Shown: one piece after another, positions 1 to 8,844 of the stretch | Position numbering within the stretch: the first letter of the stretch is position 1 | How the letters are laid out: each line of letters begins with the position of its first letter | Assembly (NCBI GenBank): GCA_001586965.3 | Contig: LUCW03000286.1 | Coordinates: forward strand, 1 to 21,029 | Source: Sphaeroforma sirkka | Lineage: Eukaryota > Opisthokonta > Ichthyosporea > Ichthyophonida | DNA length: 21,029 bases | Reading direction: 5' to 3' | Program-made: the position numbers and the translations under genes | The notes under the pieces: model-generated | The model's database searches: none | Told to the model about the DNA's origin: nothing | What the model saw: the letters and a program-made list of their open reading frames with translations, nothing else

Positions 1-587
1 AAATACGGCTCAGGTCAGTCTAAAATATCAAGATCAATTGAGATAATACATTGGTTTTTATTTGTATTTTAAATAATTTAGTACAAGCTCTTTTTCCAAT
101 ATTTCCAAAGTGTTCTAAATTCACTTTGATGGCTCCAATAGCCTGAGTATTTGGTATGACTCATCTACTTGGACCTATTTGAGACATTAGTAGATGTAGG
201 ATATTATAAACTAAATTTTATAATCTCCGAACTACTACTTATAGATTTTGGTCCTCCCGCCAATCTCCAAAATCCAATAAGTCTTTTCTTTTTTAACTTT
301 TCTTCAGATGGAACTTTATTTATATCAGCTAATGTATTAACGTGACTTACGTTATTATGTCTATTTACAAATTAGGCAAGTGGTCATGAACACTTAGTAC
401 TTCTAGTGAAAATTATTCAATAAAGAACAGCTAGAGGTACGCCCTGTGTGATCGAGGATATTTAGGCTCTTAACAAGAGGCAGTCCCGATCATTCTTACA
501 CAAGCTACCACTGCTAAATCCTAACTGACTAAATTGTATTTTAGTTTAATATAGTTTGAAACCTAGTAATTTCCATCGAAGTTTACA
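1..587 (+). repeat. 5' LTR of copy A (left edge cut by the window)
   Basis: Nearly identical to 6820-7410, with about three substitutions plus length changes in T-runs near 284-296. The first five bases (TGTAG in the other copy) lie outside the window. The LTR ends in CA at 587, where the match to the second LTR stops. A TATAAA at 205-210 and an AATAAA at 419-424 are plausible LTR promoter and polyadenylation signals, judged by position and sequence only. Confidence 0.93.
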
Positions 588-666
588 TATTTTTCAGTTA
601 TTTAGTAGTTACAGTAGTGTACTGCTTCTAGACTGTCTGACATCGATTTACTATCCAGCAAATACT
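588..666 (+). other. Leader between LTR1 and gag; no standard primer-binding site seen
   Basis: The bases right after the LTR terminus are AT-rich (starting tatttttcag). They contain no TGG-initiated stretch complementary to a tRNA 3' CCA end, so I cannot assign a usual tRNA primer. The leader ends at the ATG at 667. Confidence 0.4.
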
Positions 667-2440
667 ATGGCTAAGGGTACTTCTAAAGGCAAGGGAGCCG
701 CTAGCTCTAAGCCTGCTAAGCCTGCCGAGGTTCCTGAGGTCCCTGTGGAAACACCTAGCCTGTCTGGAGTTGAGCCTGCCGAGGATACTGTTGGGGAAGC
801 AAATTCTGAGGTTGGTACAGAGGATTATTCTGAGGATGACTCGTCGGATCCTAAAGCCTTGGAAGAAGAGGTATCTACTACCGCGGAAAGGCTCGCCAGC
901 GTCCGTGTATCACCTAGGAGTGAAGCTCAGGACCCCAGCTTGCCCCTGACCACGTGCCGTCAAATATTGGGGATAAACGTCGAAAGGCTGGAAAATTCGT
1001 GGATACGAATGTCGGGGCAAGATAACTCCACATCTAAAGGACACTCCAGCACAAATCTGGCGTGAAAAGGAAGTATTGGACCAACTGAAAAATTTCGGTT
1101 TCGCCATCGATGGAGCAGTTTAATCTCCATTCAGTTCTCAAATCTTGGGCCGAAGCTGAGGACGCCATAACTCGACAACGAGTAGTTGACCCTTCCCAAT
1201 CTTCGACGCCAATTGAACTGCAATGGAAGCGCTCTGGAAGAAAGCTAGCGGCAGCAGCAGTTGTGGGACCCCTCATCGTGCTGTCTCCACTTCATTGATA
1301 TTCTTCCTATACCGAAGAAGAAAAAAAAAAAATCGGGCCGGGTTTCAAAAAAAACCTGAGACCTACCGGTTTACCAGCCAGTATGTTTACCACTACTAAG
1401 GCAGTTACCACTGGCGAGAGATAATATTTCAAGAATTCAATCTCTATGGCTCTGATGCTACTCATCGACCATCCTCTTGACAAACCTAACCCTGTCAGAG
1501 GATATGATCGTATGGAACTCGATGAGGCTTACCATCCTCGTAATATCGACCCTCATTTGCCAACTAACCCTGGTAATCACGATTTTGGCAATCGCTACAA
1601 TTCAGTACCTCGTTAGAGAGCTCTCGCTCTAATCCTGAGGATGAGGAAAGTGAAGAACCAGACATACTCGTCTCAGGCTAGTTACGCTCTGGTATGCAAG
1701 TCCTTGAGGACCGTCTATTGAATGACTCTGGCCTTGACGATAGGAAAGCGGATAACATTTGCTATCTAATCGATAACAAGAGAAAGGAAATAGACACCAT
1801 CTTGGCACTAGCAGTACGTAGCACTGAGCATGAGCCTCGTGAACACTTAGAACCAAGCTTCATAAAGCAGCTAGGTAACGCGCAGGCTGAGGTCGATTTC
1901 TCTTACTAATGAGAGTACAGTGGAGACACTGAAGGCCTTCGACCAACTTAAAGGAGTCTGCCAGCCTTAGGGATAAGCAGATGATGAATGCCTTTATTCA
2001 TTTCTGTGGGCCAGGTGAATGGCGAACTATCTTGAAGGGGTTTCATGAGCCCAACTGGAAAGCCCTACCCTGGCACCAGTTGCGTGATAATATACTTAAC
2101 ACCTTTTTTTGAAGATGCACGTGACCGTGAACTTCTAGAGTCTCGCAAGTTCTTTGCGAACGATACCACTATTCGAGGTGCTCTAGCTCATATGACACAT
2201 ATGAATACTCGGATGGGTGAGGTCGTACCCTATACTGGCGAATATTTATTAATTTGTCAGATGATGGAGACCTGGGAGCTAACCTCTTTAAGAAAGTCAA
2301 TGATGACATCATCGCCTATGGTGATTTGCGATCTATGCCTTGGTGTGTCTTTGAGAAGATAGTACACAAGCATACCAATTCCTCTATTTTTCAGAGTACT
2401 TACGGTACCAATGAGCTACACCCAGCCCACTAAGCGAAAC
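667..2440 (+). pseudogene. Copy A gag (matrix/capsid region), frameshifted
   Basis: The likely start is the ATG at 667 (MAKGTSKGKG). It opens a 132-codon frame with a Lys/Ala/Pro-rich head and a very acidic middle (EDYSEDDSSD), ending at 1065. Gag-like sequence continues in other frames. At 1694-1909 there is a helical, charged segment (VLEDRLLN...DDRKADN) matching copy B 7935-8140, then a block at about 1915-2400 containing MMNAFIHFC and EPNWKALPWHQL. An A-run at 1320-1331 and a CCTTTTTTT tract near 2102 sit close to frame changes. No capsid family was confirmed. The gag call rests on position, composition and the zinc motifs that follow. Confidence 0.75.
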
Positions 2441-2735
2441 GCAGTAGAGAACTAATACTGCGCGTAGTACTCAAGAAACCTCGCACTACTACTGGAGGGG
2501 GTACTGGCTCTACTTCTACCGAACCGAAAGGTGATAAGAAGGTGAGAGCGCCTTGCAAGAAGTGTGGTTACAACCTCACAAAACGTAATGGCAAGTGGAA
2601 TGGTAGACACGACCCTGTTAGAAGTGTGCACCAGGCAAGCCAGATTTTGGACACTATATGAAAGAGTGTGCTACTTGGTAAGGGTACTAACGGTTGGCAC
2701 AAAGAGGATTGCAAGGACTTACCAGACGTCCTAGT
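2441..2735 (+). pseudogene. Copy A nucleocapsid: cysteine/histidine zinc motifs
   Basis: A Thr/Gly-rich linker (TTTGGGTGSTST) leads into a Lys-rich segment and CKKCGYN at about 2550-2573. Further on are FGHYMKECATC and then CKGTNGWHKEDC, up to about 2720. The last part reads as C-x2-C-x6-H-x3-C, not the retroviral C-x2-C-x4-H-x4-C. It is conserved in copy B (8351-8424), which argues that it is a real nucleic-acid-binding motif. Frameshifts separate the two halves in copy A. Confidence 0.65.
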
Positions 2736-2799
2736 TAAGCACCGACAGTACCATATGTGCGCACTAGGAGCAAGATGTTCATGAGAAAATGTTCACAAA

Positions 2800-3165
2800 A
2801 ATCTATACCAAAGGAGATGAACGTATCTTTCAAACAGTTTTCGTAAATGGAGAAAAGTTATAGCACTATTTGATCCAGGGGCTGAAGTCTCTGCTATTCA
2901 TGCCGAGTAGCCTACGCTACAGATATGGCTGTCCATAACGAAACAACTGATTTAATCTTGGGAAATGGCAAAGTTACTACTTATGAACAAAGCCACCATT
3001 GACTATGCACACATAATGCTGTCAGATAGAAGAGAAGTGAAGACTCACCTAATCGTTACTGACATGTCTCAGAAATACGATTTAATTATAGGTATGACTG
3101 ATCTTCAGTTTAGGTATAACACTCACTGGTCTGCCTAATGGGCTAGACCCGAATAAAAGATCAGT
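2800..3165 (+). pseudogene. Copy A retropepsin-like protease
   Basis: ALFDPGAEVSAI lies at about 2863-2898, with the catalytic-loop codons D-P-G-A at 2872-2883. Downstream come DLILGNGK (about 2950-2975), MLSDRREVKTHLIV, and YDLIIGMTDL (about 3078-3108), which resembles the C-terminal hydrophobic-hydrophobic-Gly element of retropepsins. Most Ty3/Gypsy proteases have D-S/T-G-A, so the proline is unusual. A frameshift falls just before the active site (near 2858) and others follow. Confidence 0.72.
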
Positions 3166-3184
3166 CAGATGATGAAGTAATAAT

Positions 3185-4140
3185 ATGTTAAAGATACCTA
3201 AACCTCCGGAAGGTGAAGCAAAGGATATGATTCCGCACTTCACCGATATAATTATGGACTTAATTATACAAAACAGGAAAATTGCAATAATTGACTGGTG
3301 TATGTTTAAGTTCTCTAATAAGGTACGTTAGACTTGACTTAACAAACGTCGACTTCTCTAAGTTAAAAGTGTCCTTCACATAACTACGTGAGTTGGAGAC
3401 ACAAAGACGTTGTCAAAACCCAAATCGAAGATTGATTTAAAACAGGGTCTAATTGAAATCACCATGATGCAACCCCAGTTAACTTAGCTCTCTTAGCGGT
3501 CGATCAATATAAATCTGATGGAACGTTTAGTAAAACAAGAGTAGTACCAGACCTGTCGCCAATCAACAAACTAATTCCGCAACATAGTTTTCCCTTACCT
3601 AAGATAAGCGAGATACTACGCAAAATGGAGGGTGCGACTATCTTTTCCAAGATAGACTTAAAAGCTGCATTCCATCAACTACAGATATATGAGCCTCATA
3701 GGAAATAATACTTTCCCTTTACTTGGCAAGGTAAGAAGTACCAGTTTAAAGGTGCACCTGAAGGCTTACACATGTTACCTTCTTTCTTCCAACAAGTTAT
3801 GATGGAACTATTTGCGGACCTGTCGTATAACGTATCAGTCTATTTAGATGATATAGTTATCTTTACAAAGACAGCACATGAACATGCTAAACTCGTTAAA
3901 GAAGTCTTAAAGTTGACTTAATCATGCTAAACTCAAGATTAACGAAGACAAGTGTTCTTTTGCTAAAGATACTATACACTTACTTGGCTACAAAGTATCT
4001 GCAGCAGGGGTAGAAATTGATCCTGGCAAAGAAACAGTTTTCTGTTGGATTTATCAACACCAACCACTGGAAGAGATATGAACTCTCTGTGTGGGTTTGT
4101 TAACTTCTTCTCGGATTCGGTACCGCATCTTTCTCATTAC
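3185..4140 (+). pseudogene. Copy A reverse transcriptase, frameshifted
   Basis: RT motifs in order: HNYVSWRHKDVVK and IEDW.KQGLIE upstream (about 3378-3455), SKIDLKAAFHQL with the first catalytic Asp (about 3645-3680), FTWQGKKYQFKGAPEGL (about 3718-3768), FFQQVMMELF (about 3784-3813), then YLDDIVIF at 3841-3864 with the Asp pair. KINEDKCSFAK and HLLGYKVSAAGVEIDPGK follow at about 3938-4030. The usual P-F-G-L of this family is replaced by A-P-E-G-L in both copies. Single-base insertions break the frame repeatedly, for example near 3370, 3428 and 3705. Confidence 0.92.
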
Positions 4141-4199
4141 TTAAAGCCTTTCAGTCACCTACGGCTGCACAAAGGACCTTTGGGGAAAGCTTTGGACTA

Positions 4200-4670
4200 A
4201 AGAATGTGATGATGCATTTAAACTAGTCAAAAGTAAAGTAATGGACGCACCCATCATGCAGTACCCTGTGGATGGTGTCCCATTCCAAGTAGCAAACCGA
4301 CGCTTCAGATCGAGCGGTAGGTGGAGTGCTTTACCAAACGATAAATGGTAAAACCGCGCTACATACAATTCTTTAGCAAGAGTTATAATAAGAGTCAACG
4401 GAATTAATCTCTACCGTTAAACAAGAGCTCCTTGTTATAGTTACTGCGCTAAGACAGTTTAAAGACTACCTTTATGGAAGTTACTTTACTGTCGCCTGTG
4501 ATCAAAAGTCTTTAACATACTTAAAAAAGATATGAACCCTGATTCACAGTTGGTGAGCCGCTGGCCATGACATTATTACCAAGTTCGCTTTTAATATAAC
4601 ACACATACCAGGAATACATAACCATCTTCCTGACATGCTCACCTCTCGACTTATGTGCCCGACTACCAGA
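4200..4670 (+). pseudogene. Copy A RNase H
   Basis: Matches the intact copy B frame at 9478-9960: MDAPIMQYPVDGV, the TDASDRAVGGVLYQ catalytic start, VKQELL, CDQKSL and HNHLPDML. Extra bases relative to copy B disrupt the frame at about 4294 (AAACC for AACC), 4350, 4525, 4564 (GGCCATG for GGCATG) and 4640-4655. RNase H would degrade the RNA strand of the RNA/DNA hybrid during reverse transcription. Confidence 0.9.
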
Positions 4671-5100
4671 AAACAGTCAAAAGAGTTACATAGCAACCGA
4701 TTGGATGCTAAATAAGAAATGGTTTAACCTCGCTCAATCACGATGGGGTCCATTTACAAGTTGATATGTTCGCCCGCAGAACATAACAAACAGGTTTCTG
4801 AATATAGGTCGTTGACTCATCCTTAAAGGTGATGCATTTCAGCTTGACTTTATCAAAGCATAATGCGTAGGCTAACCCACCTTGTCAACTTATCGCACAG
4901 TTGTTAGCATTATGTTAATATTACTCAAATCTAGCATTACGCTGTGTTGTCCCTTACGTAACTCCGACCCATGGATACGTGATTTAATTAATATGATTCA
5001 AGACGAACCTATTATTTATGTCGACCGTGAAACCGACACGTTCTTGTATCAGGGATCCTATTCTATTAAGAAGACGCCTTGGAAACACACCATTGTTTGC
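4671..5100 (+). pseudogene. Copy A post-RNase H module (DIRS-like IDxFA region), degraded
   Basis: Homologous to copy B 9955-10365. Recognisable pieces are WFNLAQSRWG (about 4721-4750), a disrupted equivalent of IDMFAAEHNK (4758-4790), and the stretch from 4918 with ITLCC and SDPWIRDL. The pattern Trp...Phe...W-G...IDxFA...N, followed by a region ending in PWxxDL, resembles the segment after RNase H in DIRS/Ngaro-type elements, by my recollection of that family. A one-base insertion (CGCCCGC for CGCCGC, near 4772) breaks the core. Confidence 0.5.
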
Positions 5101-6150
5101 TCAGGACTCTACCCTCCTGATACTGAGGTTGCCCTTTCCAACAGGACTATGGTTCATCCAGCCAGCGTTACGCAGAATCTGACTGACTTAGAGGAGCTCG
5201 AAAGTAGAGTTAAAATTATACATAATTTAACGCATCGAGCATATGAGCATACTTATAAAATGGCTATTCGTGCAGGGCTTGATCACCCGGCGCTGAAAGA
5301 AACCATACGTGAAGTATACCGACGCTGTACTGATTGTGAAAAGAACCAGATCAAGCGATACGGTTGGGCACCCCTAAAAAGTGTGACAGAAGACCAACCG
5401 ATGCGCCGAGTCATAGTCGATTTGGTTAAACTCCCCGCGATCCAAGCATACTGGCGATGTATATATCTGTCATTTCTTATGTGTGGCTTCGGGCTATAAC
5501 TTGCTTTATGCAATACCGAACAAACGTCCACAAACAGTGGCAGAATTATGCTATCACGTCTTTAATGACTTCGGTTTCCCCGAGTACTATGTTCTGATAA
5601 CGGTAGTGAGTTTTGTACCGACGTAATGGAGGCACTTATACTCGTATCAGGCATGACCCATAGGCGTGGTGTTCCTTACAAACCTCAAACGCAGGGTGCA
5701 AATGAGACACGTCATAGAGAACTTAAGAAACTCTTGCGTACCGCACTAGACGACGTTGAGGATATGTGGCCTTATCATTTGAAATGGGTTCAGACTCAAA
5801 TGAATAACTGCATGAATCCTCAAACTGGAACACTCCGTTTCACTATTTCTTTGGCCGCTATAGTGAATTACAAGCAACGTTTGATAAAACTGCGCCCGAG
5901 AAACACGCTACCCCGTGGCTACAAAGATCGAGCATATGCAGAACGTTGTTTACCCCTGTTTACTCGAGCACAAGAATCGCGTCCTACTTAAAGCGTATGA
6001 CCGATGGAATAACACTAAGAACATTGTTCAGTTCAAAGTCGGCGATCACGTTAACATTATAAATCGAAACGCCAACGTTACCGAACTCTCTTCTAAGACG
6101 ATAGGACCTTTTGTTATTTCCTACCATGATGAAGAAGAGTGATACTTACG
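5100..6150 (+). pseudogene. Copy A integrase (zinc-binding, catalytic core, GPF region)
   Basis: The longest open stretch (to 5499) holds an HHCC-like N-terminal domain: HNLTHRAYEH at about 5218-5248 and CTDC at about 5326-5337. The catalytic triad is Asp at 5419-5421 (VIVDLVKL), Asp at 5596-5598 (DNGSEF) and Glu at 5704-5706 (QGANETRHREL). The last two are separated by exactly 35 codons, the D-D-35-E spacing of retroviral-type integrases. The core is split by frameshifts around 5480 and 5590. The frame at 5915-6142 carries FKVGDHV and IGPFVISY, the GPY/F module typical of chromovirus integrases. The enzyme would insert element DNA into chromosomes. Confidence 0.9.
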
Positions 6151-6199
6151 AAGTGAATAACATTGATGGTACTAGCGCAACCAATCCTAGGCACTCACC

Positions 6200-6475
6200 G
6201 TATCCCTACCTCCGAACTCTCATTCGCTCGCTCATTTTGATTCTGATGTACCAGTTATGGAGTCACAAGTCAAAGATATAATTGACAAAACATCCGAAGA
6301 CGGTTACACTTACTACAAGACCCGTTTCATGGATGGGACAGTAAGCTGGCTAACCTCCGATGCATTTCGTGAATCTCGCGACTTTCTTCGTATCTTTAAT
6401 AAGAAATGGAATAAGCGTTTACATAAGAACACACGAGATAAACGAAAGGTTTCCTCAGGTGACTACAAACCCTGA
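6200..6475 (+). pseudogene. Chromodomain-like C-terminal segment of copy A integrase
   Basis: After the GPF module, the frame from 6257 reads VKDIIDKTSEDGYTYYKTRF, then DGTVSWL...DAF and FLRIFNKKW. The spacing of hydrophobic and aromatic residues (V..I.D, YY.TRF, SWL, then an amphipathic helix) resembles the chromodomains that end chromovirus integrases and tether integration to marked chromatin. The first two aromatic-cage positions are not obvious, so this may be a shadow-type domain. The assignment is by pattern only. Confidence 0.55.
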
Positions 6476-6687
6476 CGGATCTGAAATTCCCTATTTGCCA
6501 CCTACTTCCTACGTGACTAAACTGTCTGATCTGCTTACCAACAGTGCAGAAAAATTGTTCAAACTTACTTACTAATGAAGAACAGCCTTTGGCTATTACC
6601 TTACCAAATAATAAACGTAAGGCGCCTACATCGGAAATGGTTACTGGACCAAATACTAAACGACATAGAGTACAACATGAGTCTTGA
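6476..6687 (+). pseudogene. Basic C-terminal tail of copy A pol with bipartite NLS-like motif
   Basis: The frame shifts near 6571. The following stretch ends at TGA 6685-6687 and contains KRKAPTSEMVTGPNTKRHR, encoded at 6613-6669. Two basic clusters separated by 12 residues match a classical bipartite nuclear localisation pattern. That would suit an integrase that must enter the nucleus. No copy B equivalent exists in this window to test conservation. Confidence 0.45.
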
Positions 6688-6796
6688 ACTCGTACATATA
6701 GGCACATACTTACTCGATAAGTCATGACCGAAACCGTTTTTACTTTGGTTTTCGCTTTACCAACTAGATCGTATCTTAACGTACGTTCGTAGTTCT

Positions 6797-6814
6797 AAAA
6801 GCTACTGGGGGCTA
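6797..6814 (+). other. Probable polypurine tract of copy A
   Basis: A short purine-rich stretch with an A-run and GGGGG (6807-6811) lies directly upstream of the TG that opens LTR2. This is where plus-strand priming is expected in LTR retrotransposons. Confidence 0.5.
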
Positions 6815-7410
6815 TGTAGAAATACGGCCTCCGGTCAGTCTAAAATATCAAGATCAATTGAGATAATACATTGGTTTTTATTTGTATTTTAAATAATTTA
6901 GTACAAGCTCTTTTTCCAATATTTCCAAAGTGTTCTAAATTCACTTTGATGGCTCCAATAGCCTGAGTATTTGGTATGACTCATCTACTTGGACCTATTT
7001 GAGACATTAGTAGATGTAGGATATTATAAACTAAATTTTATAATCTCCGAACTACTACTTATAGATTTTGGTCCTCCCGCCAATCTCCAAAATCCAATAA
7101 GTCTTTTTCTTTTTTTTAACTTTTCTTCAGATGGAACTTTATTTATATCAGCTAATGTATTAACGTGACTTACATTATTATGTCTATTTACAAATTAGGC
7201 AAGTGGTCATGAACACTTAGTACTTCTAGTGAAAATTATTCAATAAAGAACAGCTAGAGGTACGCCCTGTGTGATCGAGGATATTTAGGCTCTTAACAAG
7301 AGGCAGTCCCGATCATTCTTACACAAGCTACCACTGCTAAACCCTAACTGACTAAATTGTATTTTAGTTTAATATAGTTTGAAACCTAGTAATTTCCATC
7401 GAAGTTTACA
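6815..7410 (+). repeat. 3' LTR of copy A (complete, 596 bp)
   Basis: Begins TGTAGAAATACGG and ends GAAGTTTACA, giving TG...CA termini. It carries the same TATAAA and AATAAA as LTR1. The sequence right after it (ggggcggaag) differs from the leader after LTR1 and belongs to the gag of copy B, so this is an insertion boundary and not an LTR shared in tandem. Confidence 0.94.
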
Positions 7411-7485
7411 GGGGCGGAAGACGCAAATGTTGGGGACGCCATAACTCGACAATGAGTGACTGGATCTTCTTAATCTCGACGTCAT

Positions 7486-8303
7486 TTGTACCGCAACGAT
7501 GAGATTTTCAAGGAGCTAGCCGCTGCCGCAGTTTCTGACCCTTCGATCATATCCCACGTGGCCGATATTCTTCCTATACCGAAGAAAAAAATATTTCGAG
7601 CTGGGGTTCGATCGTGGGATCCACGGGTTTACCAGTCAGCAGGGTTGCCACTGAGCCAGTTACCACTGGTGAAGTAGTAAAACCTCAAGATTTAATCTCT
7701 ATGTCTCGGAAGCTACAATCGACCACCCTCTCGATGAACCTAACCCTGTCAGATGCTATGATCGTATGGAGATCGATGAGGCTTACCACCCTCATAACAT
7801 CGATCCTCATTTACCATCTAACCCTGGTAATCACGACTGGTAATCGTCACACCAGTACCTCACTAGAGAGTACCCACTCTAGCACTGAAGACGAGGAAGT
7901 GAGAACCAGACAACAACGTCTCAGGCTATTACGTTCTGGGATACAAGTCCTTGAGGACCGTCTATTGAATGAATCTGACATTGACGATAAGAAAGCGGAT
8001 AACATTCGCTATCTAATCGATATAGACTCCATCTTGGCACTAGCAGCCCGTAGCACTGAGCGTGAACTTCGGGAACGCTTTGAACCAAGCTTTATAAGGC
8101 AGCTAGGTAACGCGAAGGCTGAGGTCGATTTCTCTACCAATGAGAGTACAGTGGAGACACTGAATGCTTTTGACCAACTTAAAGAGTCTGCCAGCCTTAA
8201 GGATAAGCAGATGATGAATACCTTTATTCATTTCTGTGAGTCAGAGGAATGGAAAACTATCTTGAAGGCCTATGAGCCCAACTGAAAAGCCCTATCCTGG
8301 CGC
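7486..8303 (+). pseudogene. Copy B gag fragment
   Basis: Two overlapping frames cover this: one to 7677 (FKELAAAAVSDPS, VADILPIPKKK) and a second from about 7614 to the stop at 8283-8285. The second holds IQVLEDRLLNESDIDDKKAD, RSTERELRERFEPSFI and MMNTFIHFCESEEWKTI, matching copy A 1690-2050 with its frame intact. The segment is highly charged and probably helical, as expected of capsid sequence. It stops where the inverted LTR fragment begins. Confidence 0.75.
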
Positions 8304-8306
8304 TAG

Positions 8307-8349
8307 TGTAAACTTCGATGGAAATTACTAGGTTTCAAACTATATTAAA
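8307..8349 (-). repeat. 43-bp inverted copy of the LTR 3' terminus inside copy B
   Basis: These 43 bases are the exact reverse complement of the last 43 bases of the LTR (545-587 and 7368-7410), beginning at the terminal CA (read here as TG). The fragment replaces the roughly 565 nt found between gag and the zinc motifs in copy A (2079-2644). Confidence 0.95.
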
Positions 8350-8450
8350 AACTTTGGGCACTATATGAAAGAGTGTACAACTTGCAAAGGTACTAACGGT
8401 TGGCACATATATGATTGCAAGGACATGCCGGATGTCCAAGTCAAGCACTG
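8350..8450 (+). pseudogene. Copy B nucleocapsid zinc motif
   Basis: Reads FGHYMKECTTCKGTNGWH then DCKDMP, matching copy A 2648-2725. The Cys/His spacing C-x2-C-x6-H-x3-C is kept. The upstream CKKC half is lost with the deletion that ends at the inverted LTR fragment. Confidence 0.65.
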
Positions 8451-8489
8451 ACAGTTCCATATGTGTGCACTAGAGCAAGATTATGAGAA

Positions 8490-8800
8490 AAAAGTTCAAT
8501 AAACCGTTTATGTCAATGGAGAAAAAGTTGTAGCACTTTTTTATCCAGGGGCTGAAGTCTCTGTTATCTCACGCCGAGTAGCCTACGCTACAGTATGACT
8601 ATCCATAACGAAACAACTAATTTAATCTTGGGAAATGGCAAAGTTACCACTTGCGAGAAGCCATTGACCATATACAGATAATGTTGTCAGATAGAAGAGA
8701 AGTTAAGACTCACCTAATCGTTACTGACATGTCTCAGAAATACAATTTAACTATAGGTATGACTGATCTTCTCAGTTTAGGTATAACTCTCACTTAAAGA
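8490..8800 (+). pseudogene. Copy B protease remnant with altered active site
   Basis: Homologous to copy A 2840-3120. The catalytic-loop codons at 8542-8553 read Y-P-G-A, so the essential Asp is replaced by Tyr (GAT to TAT). Downstream are SDRREVKTHLIVTDMSQKY and a LTIGMTDL-like segment. An enzyme with this loop would be inactive. Confidence 0.7.
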
Positions 8801-8844
8801 TCAGTCAGATGATAATATGTTAAAGATATCAAAACCTCCGGAAG

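Larger units (their letters stand above)
1..7410 (+). mobile_element. Copy A: Ty3/Gypsy chromovirus-like LTR retrotransposon, near full length but defective
   Basis: Two long direct repeats (1-587 and 6815-7410) flank about 6.2 kb of internal sequence. Its translated fragments follow the Ty3/Gypsy order gag, protease, RT, RNase H, integrase. Key motifs are YLDD at 3841-3852, the integrase D, D-35-E triad, a GPF motif after the core and a chromodomain-like segment. Frameshifts and stops interrupt almost every domain, so this copy cannot make an intact polyprotein. About 310 nt between RNase H and integrase, kept in copy B, are missing here near 5098. A DIRS-like module sits between RNase H and integrase, which is not the usual chromovirus layout. 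The family call is secure; the exact clade is not. Confidence 0.93.

Noticed and set aside
910..1276. Minus-strand open frames over copy A gag
   Set aside because: They are antisense shadows of gag with no family resemblance.
5283..5531. Minus-strand open frame over copy A integrase
   Set aside because: It is antisense to a clear integrase domain and is a shadow frame. The same applies to 4159-4398, 6396-6725, 9453-9647 and 10323-10535.
6815..7410. Reading LTR2 as shared by two tandem elements produced by unequal LTR recombination
   Set aside because: The sequence after LTR2 is not the leader found after LTR1 but mid-gag of copy B, which fits insertion better.
7600..7625. GGGTTCGATCGTGGGATCC resembling a tRNA T-arm
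   Set aside because: It lies within copy B gag, and no acceptor stem, D-arm or anticodon arm could be found around it.
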